Shown in pieces: positions 1 to 6,276 of a DNA stretch of 7,715 nt. Origin of the DNA: Fidelibacterota bacterium (GTDB lineage Bacteria > Fidelibacterota > UBA2242); NCBI GenBank assembly GCA_023229045.1, contig JALOAB010000101.1:1-7715 (forward strand). Reading direction: 5' to 3'. The notes under the pieces were generated by a model. It searched no databases and was not told where the DNA came from. It saw only the letters and a list, made by a program, of their open reading frames with translations. Both the position numbers and the translations under genes were made by a program. Within the stretch, counting starts at the first letter, position 1; each line of letters opens with the position of its first letter.

Positions 1-320
1 TCGTCCATTAGAATTGGCAAGCCGGATTGCACGGCTCGTTTAAGTACATCACAGCCGAAATCCTCGAAAACCGCTAAATCGACACCGAATCCGGCAAATT
101 GCGGTTTAGCGCTGAAATCGCGATGCGCAAAGACCCGACTCTCACCGCCGACCGCGCGAATTGCATAGCCGGTTGGAATATTATTCACAATCACTTTTTC
201 GTTAATGAAGCCGGCAACTTTTATCCCGTTTTGTTGAAGAAATTTTTGAACTGCGGAAGATTTACCGGCTCCGATAGCGCCGGTCAGGATCAGTTGCTGG
301 GATTTATTCCAGGCAAGCAA
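1..320 (-). CDS. THEP1/NTPase_1-type nucleoside triphosphatase, 3' part missing
   Basis: Reading the minus strand from 320 gives at least 106 residues before the window edge, so the C-terminus is missing. A P-loop GAIGAGKS lies at residues 14-21. A Walker-B-like ILMDE lies at about 103-107, its last codon cut by the edge. The pattern between them (KVAGFI near 34-39, then FGVDLAVFEDFGCDVLKRA) fits the NTPase_1 (THEP1) family of small nucleoside triphosphatases, usually about 170-180 residues. Their physiological substrate is poorly defined. No ATG or GTG lies between the upstream in-frame TAA (327-329) and the P-loop. TTG at 320-318 is the only reasonable start and gives the short N-terminus typical of the family. 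No Shine-Dalgarno site precedes it. It is probably translated by coupling to, or readthrough from, the membrane protein gene upstream. Family assignment is good; the start is uncertain. Confidence 0.72.
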   Translation of the reverse strand, partial: MLAWNKSQQLILTGAIGAGKSSAVQKFLQQNGIKVAGFINEKVIVNNIPTGYAIRAVGGESRVFAHRDFSAKPQFAGFGVDLAVFEDFGCDVLKRAVQSGLPILMD

Positions 321-326
321 GGCTGA

Positions 327-1001
327 TTAAAGTCGGATTAAAATGGCGATCGCCAGCAAAACGGCAGTCGCGCCCGGCAGAACCAGGCGCAGGCGATTGT
401 GCAAAGCCACCGCGAATGGTCTTTCAGCCATTAGCAGAGCAGACAGGCGTTCGCCGACGAAAAATCCAAGCGGATAGGTTACCAGAGAGATACCGATCGC
501 CAGCGGTGCGTAATACAGCGAAAGCGGGTAGATCGTACCCGGTACGACGCAAGCCGGCAAACCGGTGAAATGTTTCACCAGCGGAAATGCGCTGACCGCA
601 AGCAAAGCGTAAAGTCCGCCGAGCAGAGCCTGTCCGTGGATTTTGGACTTGAGTTCCGGGCGGAGAATATTGACTACCAGGGCAAATGCCAGCATTTCAA
701 GGATAATGGCGAAGATCGGATTGCCAACCGCGCCGTGCACAACCGGCAGGTGCAACAGCCAGGCGTCCAGTAGTTTGAATAAAACCACCATCGCCAGCGA
801 TATGAACAGCAAACTATATTGACGAATCGCGCCGTACCCGAAAGCCAGTATCAGCGCCACGATTCCGGTCATGATCGAGCCGGTCATTCCGTAGGCGACT
901 GTCTGGCGCATGTACATTCCGACCAACGCTTCAGCCAGTCCCCAGGCGGCGCCGACGACCACCGCAATCCAGATTTTCTCAGTCTTACTCAATGAATTCA
1001 T
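327..1001 (-). CDS. Polytopic membrane protein of unknown function
   Basis: This encodes 224 residues and I do not recognise the family. Hydrophobic segments lie at about 9-29, 35-57, 62-84, 95-113, 124-145, 157-185 and 203-222, giving six to seven membrane spans. There is no cleavable signal peptide, and charged loops are short (for example RPELKSK at 114-120). Size and topology would suit a substrate-binding S component of an ECF-type transporter, but no diagnostic motif is visible, so that is only a suggestion. A good Shine-Dalgarno site (GGGGA, seven bases before ATG) supports the start. The THEP1-like NTPase follows within six bases of the stop and in the same reading frame. The two are therefore almost certainly co-transcribed and may act together, for example as a membrane protein with a soluble NTPase partner. 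Confidence 0.75.
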   Translation of the reverse strand: MNSLSKTEKIWIAVVVGAAWGLAEALVGMYMRQTVAYGMTGSIMTGIVALILAFGYGAIRQYSLLFISLAMVVLFKLLDAWLLHLPVVHGAVGNPIFAIILEMLAFALVVNILRPELKSKIHGQALLGGLYALLAVSAFPLVKHFTGLPACVVPGTIYPLSLYYAPLAIGISLVTYPLGFFVGERLSALLMAERPFAVALHNRLRLVLPGATAVLLAIAILIRL

Positions 1002-1031
1002 CGCTTTATCCCCGGTAATTCAACTTGAGTA

Positions 1032-1060
1032 AATATATAGTTAATCCTTCTAAATTGCAA
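1032..1060 (-). promoter_or_regulatory. Candidate sigma70-type promoter for the minus-strand gene pair
   Basis: On the minus strand, TTGCAA (1060-1055) and TATATT (1037-1032) are separated by 17 bases. They lie just upstream of the membrane protein gene and its ribosome binding site. The divergent intergenic region 1002-1269 also holds an AT-rich tract (about 1107-1133). No other clear structure is visible in it. The call is based on consensus matching only. Confidence 0.4.
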
Positions 1061-1183
1061 TGCTCACCTCTCGCGCCATTCCTCAATTCACGATAATCCG
1101 CACATAAATAATTAAAAATAAAAAAGCAATATTACTCTTCGCGGCTTAGCGCATTTGTGGTTATTCGATCGGATTTTCACTAT

Positions 1184-1211
1184 TTGAATGTTCGACAGAT
1201 TCCGCTATTTT
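1184..1211 (+). promoter_or_regulatory. Candidate promoter for the plus-strand operon
   Basis: TTGAAT (1184-1189) and TATTTT (1206-1211) are spaced by 16 bases. This is a fair -35/-10 pair about 60 bases before the PLP-enzyme start. The same sequence also reads as TTTG-N19-TATTTTAT, a weaker fit to the Bacteroidota-type promoter. Consensus matching only; no operator is recognisable. Confidence 0.35.
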
Positions 1212-1269
1212 ATGACGTGAATCTATTTCCGGATCAATATCTAAAAATTTCATAAAGGACATCAATATC

Positions 1270-2736
1270 ATGATCGACCTGACTATCAACGAAACGCAAT
1301 TAAAACGCACCGCACAGGTCTGCCGCGAACGCAATATCATCATTCCGACTTTTGCCGAACATAAAGATCCAACGAAAATTCCCGCCCAGATTAAAGCCGA
1401 CTTGCGGAAAATCGGCTTGTGGGAAGTTAATCCGCGCAATCTTTTCCGCATTACCTGGAAAAATGAACCTGTCCCAACCGGCGGACAGTTCGGTGATGTC
1501 AACTTTATGGAAATCCCGCCGGCTTTGTCCGGTGTCCCGGCGCGGATTATCGCTTTGGTCGGCAAATGGTTCCCGACCGGCGCCCATAAAGTCGGCGCGA
1601 CCTTTGGTTGTCTCGTGCCGCGCCTGGTGACCGGGCAATTCGATCCGACTTGCCAGAAAGCGGTCTGGCCTTCGACCGGCAACTACTGTCGCGGCGGCGC
1701 CTACGATGCGGCTTTACTGGGTTGCGAATCGATCGCGATTCTACCGGAAGGCATGAGCCGCGAACGCTTCGACTGGCTGAAAACCGTTGCCGGTGAAATC
1801 ATCGCTACGCCCGGCTGTGAGAGCAATGTTAAGGAGATTTACGATAAATGTCACGAACTGCGCCGCACCCGCGAGGACATCGTGATTTTCAACCAATTCG
1901 ACGAATTCGGCAATTACCTCTGGCATTACGAAGTCACCGGCAATGCCTTTCTGGAAGTTCTCCGGAAAATTCGTCGATCGCATGAGCGTCTTGCCGGCGC
2001 TGTATTTACGACCGGTTCGGCCGGAACGATTGCCAGCGGCGATTTTCTCAAGGAACAATTCCCGATGGTCAAAGTCGCCGCCGGCGAAGCTCTGCAATGC
2101 CCGACCCTGATGTTGAATGGCTACGGCGGGCACCGCATCGAAGGCATCGGCGACAAGCATGTGCCCTGGATTCATAACGTCCGCAACACCGACCTGGTAA
2201 TTGCCATTGACGATAACGACCCGATGAATCTTCTGCCGCTTTTCAATACGCCAGCCGGACGTGAATTTCTCAATAAAACCGACGTTCCAGAAACTATCAC
2301 CAACCAACTCGATTTGCTGGGTATCTCCAGTATCGCCAATCTACTCGGCGCCATTAAGTTCGCCAAATATTACGAATTGACTGCCAACGACATTGTCCTG
2401 ATGGTTTTTACCGATTCGATGGAGATGTATGACTCGCGTTTGAAAGAATATGAAGAAGCCAACGGCAAATATACCGTCGCGCGCGCTGAACGCGATTTTC
2501 ACCGGCACATTCTCGGCCAGCGCACCGACGCCATGCTGGAACTCAATCATTACGACCGCAAACGCATCCACAATCTGAAATATTTCACCTGGGTCGAGCA
2601 ACAGGGCAAGACCGTAGAAGAATTGAACGCCCAGTGGTATGATGCCGAAAACTACTGGGGTCAGTCGCATGCCCTCGCTGATAAAATCGATGAATTGATT
2701 GTAAACTTCAATGAATTTGTGAGAAATGGAAAATAG
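1270..2736 (+). CDS. PLP-dependent fold-type II enzyme (TrpB/cysteine synthase superfamily)
   Basis: This encodes 488 residues, longer than a simple cysteine synthase (about 310). K107 in FPTGAHKVGA is the expected Schiff-base lysine and resembles the GAHK motif of tryptophan synthase beta. STGNYCRGG (135-143) matches the substrate-binding Ser/Thr-Gly-Asn loop. TTGSAGT (247-253) matches the glycine loop that holds the PLP phosphate. HRIEGIGDKHVPW (288-300) resembles the conserved segment of the cystathionine beta-synthase/cysteine synthase group. The C-terminal part beyond about 400 is rich in charged and aromatic residues and has no motif I recognise. An AAAGGA site lies ten bases before the ATG. 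The enzyme heads an operon with two cyclic-amide/amino hydrolases. I infer a beta-elimination or replacement step on an amino-acid product of ring opening, analogous to diaminopropionate ammonia-lyase (YgeX). It is not recognisably YgeX itself, and the substrate is unknown. Confidence 0.85.
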   Translation: MIDLTINETQLKRTAQVCRERNIIIPTFAEHKDPTKIPAQIKADLRKIGLWEVNPRNLFRITWKNEPVPTGGQFGDVNFMEIPPALSGVPARIIALVGKWFPTGAHKVGATFGCLVPRLVTGQFDPTCQKAVWPSTGNYCRGGAYDAALLGCESIAILPEGMSRERFDWLKTVAGEIIATPGCESNVKEIYDKCHELRRTREDIVIFNQFDEFGNYLWHYEVTGNAFLEVLRKIRRSHERLAGAVFTTGSAGTIASGDFLKEQFPMVKVAAGEALQCPTLMLNGYGGHRIEGIGDKHVPWIHNVRNTDLVIAIDDNDPMNLLPLFNTPAGREFLNKTDVPETITNQLDLLGISSIANLLGAIKFAKYYELTANDIVLMVFTDSMEMYDSRLKEYEEANGKYTVARAERDFHRHILGQRTDAMLELNHYDRKRIHNLKYFTWVEQQGKTVEELNAQWYDAENYWGQSHALADKIDELIVNFNEFVRNGK

Positions 2737-2737
2737 C

Positions 2738-2781
2738 GTCATACAATAGTCAAGCAATGGTCATTCAGTGGTCATTCAATT
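2738..2781 (+). repeat. Left array: four tandem 11-nt repeats
   Basis: The units are GTCATACAATA (2738), GTCAAGCAATG (2749), GTCATTCAGTG (2760) and GTCATTCAATT (2771). A decayed fifth unit, starting GTAATTAGGAA, follows at 2782 and supplies the AGGAA ribosome binding site (2788-2792) of the S23 gene. Consensus is GTCATTCAATG. The units are direct repeats of one another and inverted with respect to the array at 3187-3252. Confidence 0.9.
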
Positions 2782-2783
2782 GT
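2760..2783 (+). repeat. Left arm of long inverted repeat (pairs with 3218-3241)
   Basis: The 24 bases here are complementary to 3218-3241 at 23 positions. The single exception (2768 with 3233) would be a G-U pair in RNA. In a transcript this could form an uninterrupted 24-bp stem, closing a loop of about 434 bases that contains the whole S23 coding sequence. Such a stem is the kind of substrate RNase III cuts, but cleavage is inference. Confidence 0.85.
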
Positions 2784-2800
2784 AATTAGGAACAAAAATA

Positions 2801-3196
2801 ATGGAACTCGACGAATTGAAAGTATACAAAATTGCCCAGGAATTTAGCGAATGTGTTTGGGATGCCGTCAAATCCTGGAATTACTTTGAAAAAGACACTA
2901 TCGGGAAACAACTAATCAGGGCAACCGATTCAATCGCGGCTAATATTGCTGAAGGTTTCGGCCGATTTCACTTTAACGAAAATCGTTTGTTTTGCTACTA
3001 CGCTAGAGGTTCGATTTATGAAACAAAAGCATGGCTTACAAAAGCCTTTCGCCGGAAATTAATCTCAAGTGAAAAATATCAAGCATTTTTAAAATCAATT
3101 GAAGATTTAAGTATTCGACTAAATAACTACATCAAATCCATTGGTCACCCAGCAAGTGTCCATGAATCACAAAGTGATTATCCAACAACCGAATGA
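2801..3196 (+). CDS. S23 / 23S rRNA-intervening-sequence-type four-helix bundle protein
   Basis: The 131-residue product matches the S23 (IVP, TIGR02436-like) family in length and signature. The signature is QLIRATDSIAANIAEGFGR at 38-56, then YYARGSIYETKAWLTKA at 66-82. The protein should fold as a small four-helix bundle. Family members occur in intervening sequences of 23S rRNA, as the Avd partner of diversity-generating retroelements, and as many orphans of unknown role. No reverse transcriptase or variable repeat lies here, so the Avd role is not supported. The start has an AGGAA site eight bases upstream. The gene is notably AT-rich compared with its operon neighbours, most of all near 3060-3140. 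Its last codons and TGA stop lie inside the first unit of the right repeat array. It interrupts an otherwise catabolic operon, and its function is unknown. Confidence 0.85.
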   Translation: MELDELKVYKIAQEFSECVWDAVKSWNYFEKDTIGKQLIRATDSIAANIAEGFGRFHFNENRLFCYYARGSIYETKAWLTKAFRRKLISSEKYQAFLKSIEDLSIRLNNYIKSIGHPASVHESQSDYPTTE

Positions 3197-3251
3197 CCAT
3201 TGTATGACAATAGTATGACAATTGAATGACCATTGAATGACAACCGTATGA
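3193..3251 (+). promoter_or_regulatory. Chain of five overlapping 4-codon minicistrons (possible translational relay)
   Basis: Each right-array unit supplies an ATG (3193, 3204, 3215, 3226, 3237, 3248). Each of the first five opens a frame of the form ATG ACN NNN GWA TGA, whose TGA overlaps the next unit's ATG as ATGA. The S23 stop TGA (3194-3196) overlaps the first ATG in the same way. The fifth minicistron stop (3249-3251) overlaps the ATG at 3248 that opens the AllB-like gene. ATGA overlaps are classic sites of termination-reinitiation coupling. No Shine-Dalgarno site lies in this stretch. The layout is seen directly; a role in carrying ribosomes to the downstream gene is inference, since any repeat of this form would automatically give it. 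Confidence 0.45.
3218..3241 (+). repeat. Right arm of long inverted repeat (pairs with 2760-2783)
   Basis: This arm is complementary to 2760-2783 at 23 of 24 positions. If paired in RNA it would bury the region just before the AllB-like start codon at 3248. Confidence 0.85.
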
Positions 3252-4615
3252 CTTTCTTTACAAACGCCCGAATTCCGACCATGCAAGGCAATGACACCGT
3301 CATCGCCGATATTTTGGTAGTAAATGGAAAAATCGCCGCTATCGGAAAAAATCTCGAAGGCGGGGAAAATTGCCAAACTTTCGATCTGCAAAAAATGCTC
3401 GTCCTGCCAGGTGGAATCGATCCGCATGTGCACTTCAACACACCCGGTTTTGAAGACCGTGAGACTTTCGAAGCCGGTTCGGCTTTTGCGGCCAGCGGCG
3501 GGATCACAACCGTAATTGACATGCCCTGCACTTCCCTGCCGCCGGTGACGAATGTCGCCAATCTCGAAAACAAATTATCCACAATCAAAGACCGTTCGTA
3601 CATCGATTACGCCTTGTGGGGCGGCGTTTCCGGTAATTGCCTGGAAGAGCCGAATTGGCGCGAAAATATGCAAGCCCTTTGGAACGTCGGAGTCGTCGGA
3701 TTCAAGACTTATTCTCTCTCCGGGATGCCGACTTTCATGCATTTATCGCCGGAAGAACTTGCCGAAGTTGTGAAGTATGCCGGAAAATTCGGAATATTAA
3801 TCGGCCATCACGCCGAAGCCGCCGAAATCGTATTGCCATTGACGGAAAAACTCGTAGCGGAAGGTCGGAACGATCCGGCGGCTTATGCCCTTTCGCGGTC
3901 GACGGAGGCCGAGACTACTGCTATTCAACGCATCGGAGTATTAGCTCGTCAAAGCGGCACACCGATACATATTGTTCATGTTTCATCGGGTTCCGGCGCG
4001 GAGATGATCGCCGGTTTTAAATCTCAAGGCGCGGACGTCACCGGCGAAACCGGTCCGCATTATCTGGCTTTCAGCATCGAGGATTTTATCGCTCAGGGCA
4101 GTGTCCTTAAAACCGCTCCGCCAGTCAAAACCAAAGCCGATTTCGCCAGACTCTGGCAGGCGCTGGCTACCGGTGAACTGACTTTCGTAGCCAGCGATCA
4201 CGCGCCCTGTCCATTAGCCCAAAAACAGACTGGTTCGATCTGGAGCGATTACGGCGGCATTCCCGGCGCCGGAACGCTCTTACCATTTCTGTATTCGGAA
4301 GGATTCCGCACCGGCAAGCTGACCTTGGCGCAATTGGTCGCGCTGACCTCCACCAACGCCGCCCGCCGTTTTGGACTTTTTCCGCAAAAAGGCATTTTAC
4401 AGGTTGGCGGTGACGCCGATTTGGTCTGCATTGACGAATTGCAGAATACGATCATCCACGGCGCGGATTTCCCGTCGCAAGGCAAACTCACACCGTTTGA
4501 GGATTGGCAATTTCAGGGGAAAATTCAGAGCGTTTTTCTACGGGGCAATTTAATTTATAACGCGGTCAATGGCCTGGCGGCGACGCGACAAGGACAATTT
4601 ATTAAGCGCAATTGA
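3248..4615 (+). CDS. AllB-like cyclic amidohydrolase (allantoinase/dihydropyrimidinase type)
   Basis: From ATG 3248 this is 455 residues, the usual length for the family. The binuclear metal site is complete: H60 and H62 (DPHVHF), carboxylated-lysine candidate K153 (VGFKTYS), H187 or H188 (IGHHAEA), H244 (HIVHVSS) and D317 (VASDHAPCP). The segments ETGPHYLAF, KTAPPVK and SDHAPCP, and the C-terminal NAVNGLAATRQGQFIKRN, resemble allantoinase more than D-hydantoinase. Hydantoinase or dihydropyrimidinase activity cannot be excluded from sequence. The enzyme should hydrolyse a cyclic amide/ureide ring in the cytoplasm. An in-frame TTG at 3233 would add five residues made of repeat sequence, so ATG 3248 is preferred. 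Unlike every other gene in the operon it has no visible Shine-Dalgarno site. Its start region is entirely repeat sequence, so expression may depend on translational coupling. ssnA follows after 12 bases. Confidence 0.88.
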   Translation: MTFFTNARIPTMQGNDTVIADILVVNGKIAAIGKNLEGGENCQTFDLQKMLVLPGGIDPHVHFNTPGFEDRETFEAGSAFAASGGITTVIDMPCTSLPPVTNVANLENKLSTIKDRSYIDYALWGGVSGNCLEEPNWRENMQALWNVGVVGFKTYSLSGMPTFMHLSPEELAEVVKYAGKFGILIGHHAEAAEIVLPLTEKLVAEGRNDPAAYALSRSTEAETTAIQRIGVLARQSGTPIHIVHVSSGSGAEMIAGFKSQGADVTGETGPHYLAFSIEDFIAQGSVLKTAPPVKTKADFARLWQALATGELTFVASDHAPCPLAQKQTGSIWSDYGGIPGAGTLLPFLYSEGFRTGKLTLAQLVALTSTNAARRFGLFPQKGILQVGGDADLVCIDELQNTIIHGADFPSQGKLTPFEDWQFQGKIQSVFLRGNLIYNAVNGLAATRQGQFIKRN

Positions 4616-4627
4616 ACAGAGGTATTT

Positions 4628-5974
4628 ATGGATAAGAAACAAACCAATCCATTGGTCGTCTACGGTGGTCCGCTGTTTGACGGTATCAATAAAGTTTACG
4701 AAGACGGCGCGGTTTACAGTGCCGACGGCAAAATAATCGCGGCTGGTGATGAATCCAAGGTTTTCAAGAAAATCGACCCTGCCGACAATGCCGAGATTTA
4801 CGATACGCGGGGCATGGTAATTTTTCCGGGACTGATTAATCTACATCATCATTTTTATTCGGCGCTGGCGAAGGGGCTTGCGCCGCTGGCGCCCGTGACG
4901 AATTTTAAAGAGTGTCTCGAGAATCTTTGGTGGCGGCTTGACAAGGCGCTTGATCCCGAAGCGATCCAACTTTCGGCGCTCCTGTCACTGCTGGATTGCA
5001 TTCAGGCTGGTGTCACGACGGTTTTCGATCACCACGCTTCGTCCCGGCATGTCAAAGGCAGTCTCGATAATATTGCCTCCGTCGTCGAACGCAGTGGTCT
5101 GCGGGCGTGTCTCTGCTACGAAATTTCCGACCGCGACGGCGCCAGGATTTTCGACCAGGGTTTACAGGAAAATCTTAGTTTTATCGAAGAGCATCGCGAC
5201 GACTCCCGCTTGCGGGGCATACTCGGTCTGCACGCTAATTTGACCTTATCCGAAAAATCACTGTCTGAAATCGGCAAACAGTATGATCCGGAAGCCGGGA
5301 TTCATATACATTGCGCCGAGGATAAAATCGACGTGGATTACTGTCGGGAACTCGGATACAACGGACCGGTCAGCCGCTTGAAACATTTTGGATTGCTTGG
5401 AAAAAAATCAATCCTGGCGCATGGCGTCCATCTCGATCAGGAAGAACTGACCGAAGTTGGTCAAAATATGGCGGTCATCGTTCACAATCCCGAATCCAAT
5501 GCCAACAATGCCGTCGGGCGGCTGGATTTACCACTGGCTAATGACATTAGGGTTGGATTGGGCACGGACGGCATGACTTCCGCTATGCTGGCGACTGCGC
5601 GCGCCGGGTATCTGGCACAACGCCAGGCTTCCATCGCCAATCCGCTGATTTTCGATTACCTGCCGCAATGTCTCTTCAAAACCAATGCGAACATCGCCAG
5701 TCATTTTTTCGATTGCAAATTAGGGCAAATTGTACCGGGCGCGGCGGCGGACATTGCCGTATTCGATTACCAACCGGTCACACCGATTAACGCCGACAAC
5801 ATTTACGGGCATATTATTTATGGAATGTATAATGCCCGAGCCGCAATGGTGATGGTTGACGGACAGCGAGTCTACGATGACGGCGCTTTTCTGACGCTGG
5901 ATGCGCAATTGATTCGCGAAGAAGCCCGCAAAGCCAGCCGGCGCGTCTGGGAACAATTTGTTAAAATTCATTAA
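4628..5974 (+). CDS. ssnA: SsnA-like aminohydrolase of the amidohydrolase superfamily
   Basis: This 448-residue protein closely recalls E. coli SsnA. Markers are NLWWRLDKALDPE (99-111), FDHHASSRHVKGSL (133-146) and the order of active-site motifs. Metal-site candidates are H73 and H75 (NLHHHF), H228 (GIHIHCAED, with E231), H265 (LAHGVHLD) and D314 (GLGTDG). HNPESN (286-291) is typical of the guanine/cytosine deaminase branch. SsnA was long tied to selenium-dependent molybdenum hydroxylases. It sits in anaerobic purine/urate degradation clusters, where it is thought to act on a ring-opened or deaminatable purine product. Here it follows an AllB-like enzyme, which fits such a role, though the exact substrate is not shown. 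An AGAGG site lies five bases before the ATG. The gene is intact. Confidence 0.88.
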   Translation: MDKKQTNPLVVYGGPLFDGINKVYEDGAVYSADGKIIAAGDESKVFKKIDPADNAEIYDTRGMVIFPGLINLHHHFYSALAKGLAPLAPVTNFKECLENLWWRLDKALDPEAIQLSALLSLLDCIQAGVTTVFDHHASSRHVKGSLDNIASVVERSGLRACLCYEISDRDGARIFDQGLQENLSFIEEHRDDSRLRGILGLHANLTLSEKSLSEIGKQYDPEAGIHIHCAEDKIDVDYCRELGYNGPVSRLKHFGLLGKKSILAHGVHLDQEELTEVGQNMAVIVHNPESNANNAVGRLDLPLANDIRVGLGTDGMTSAMLATARAGYLAQRQASIANPLIFDYLPQCLFKTNANIASHFFDCKLGQIVPGAAADIAVFDYQPVTPINADNIYGHIIYGMYNARAAMVMVDGQRVYDDGAFLTLDAQLIREEARKASRRVWEQFVKIH

Positions 5975-5990
5975 TTAAATAGGAGTAAAT

Positions 5991-6251
5991 ATGACTAAAA
6001 ATTTCATGATTATCGTCGTTAACCTGCGCAAGAAAGAAGCGGTTACTGTGCAGAAAATCCTGACTGAATGGGGCTGTTTCATAAAAACCCGACTCGGTTT
6101 GCATGAAGGCGTGCTGGATCAATGTTCGGAAGTCGGCTCGATCATTCTGGAACTCGTCGGAGAAAAGGAAAAACACCAGGAACTAACCCGCAAACTGAAC
6201 CTGTTAGCCGGCGTCAACGCGCAGTACTTCGAAATACCGGTAAAAATGTAA
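5991..6251 (+). CDS. Small ACT/NikR-C-like protein (putative TM1266-type regulator)
   Basis: The 86-residue product has a beta-alpha-beta-beta-alpha-beta look: FMIIVVNL at 5-12, helix 16-28, IKTRLGLHEG at 31-40, GSIILELVGE at 49-58, helix 60-72, then VNAQYFEI at 75-82. This resembles the ferredoxin-like ACT/NikR C-terminal fold of small putative regulators such as TM1266 of the iron-hydrogenase system. H38 and the cysteines C29 and C45 could bind a ligand or metal, but that is speculative. There is no DNA-binding domain, so it would need a partner or act as a metabolite sensor. A strong AGGAG site lies five bases before the ATG. Its place between ssnA and pfkA suggests it is part of the operon. 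Confidence 0.65.
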   Translation: MTKNFMIIVVNLRKKEAVTVQKILTEWGCFIKTRLGLHEGVLDQCSEVGSIILELVGEKEKHQELTRKLNLLAGVNAQYFEIPVKM

Positions 6252-6276
6252 ATGGTTCGAACATCGAGAGGCAATC

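Larger units (their letters stand above)
2738..3252 (+). mobile_element. S23 gene cassette bounded by inverted arrays of 11-nt repeats
   Basis: The stretch starts one base after the PLP-enzyme stop codon and ends inside the first codons of the AllB-like gene. It consists of four 11-nt repeats, one S23 four-helix-bundle gene, and six 11-nt repeats in the opposite orientation. The outermost unit on each side shares GTCATAC (left) or its complement GTATGAC (right). The interior is clearly more AT-rich than the neighbouring genes, suggesting separate origin. There is no transposase, no target-site duplication that I can see, and no reverse transcriptase. Treating it as a mobile or inserted unit is inference from symmetry, composition and its position between two operon genes. 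It could also be a resident gene whose flanks expanded by repeat slippage. Confidence 0.5.
3187..3252 (+). repeat. Right array: six tandem 11-nt repeats
   Basis: Units start at 3187, 3198, 3209, 3220, 3231 and 3242 and all share GWATGAC in their last seven bases (for example CATTGAATGAC). The first four bases vary (AACC, CATT, AATA, AATT, CATT, AACC). The array is the inverted counterpart of 2738-2781. The first unit carries the S23 stop codon and the last carries the most likely start codon of the AllB-like gene. Confidence 0.92.

Noticed and set aside
99..326. 75-residue plus-strand open frame
   Set aside because: It is the antisense shadow of the THEP1-like NTPase, which has clear Walker motifs on the minus strand.
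1161..1682. 173-residue minus-strand open frame
   Set aside because: It mostly overlaps the PLP-enzyme gene antisense and has no family features.
2801..3196. Avd accessory gene of a diversity-generating retroelement
   Set aside because: The protein family fits, but no reverse transcriptase, template repeat or variable repeat is visible in the window.
3233..3247. TTG start for the AllB-like gene at 3233
   Set aside because: It would add five residues encoded by repeat units and has no Shine-Dalgarno site; ATG 3248 gives a family-like N-terminus and fits the ATGA overlap.
3187..3252. CRISPR array
   Set aside because: Repeats are 11 nt, directly adjacent with no spacers, and no cas genes are present.
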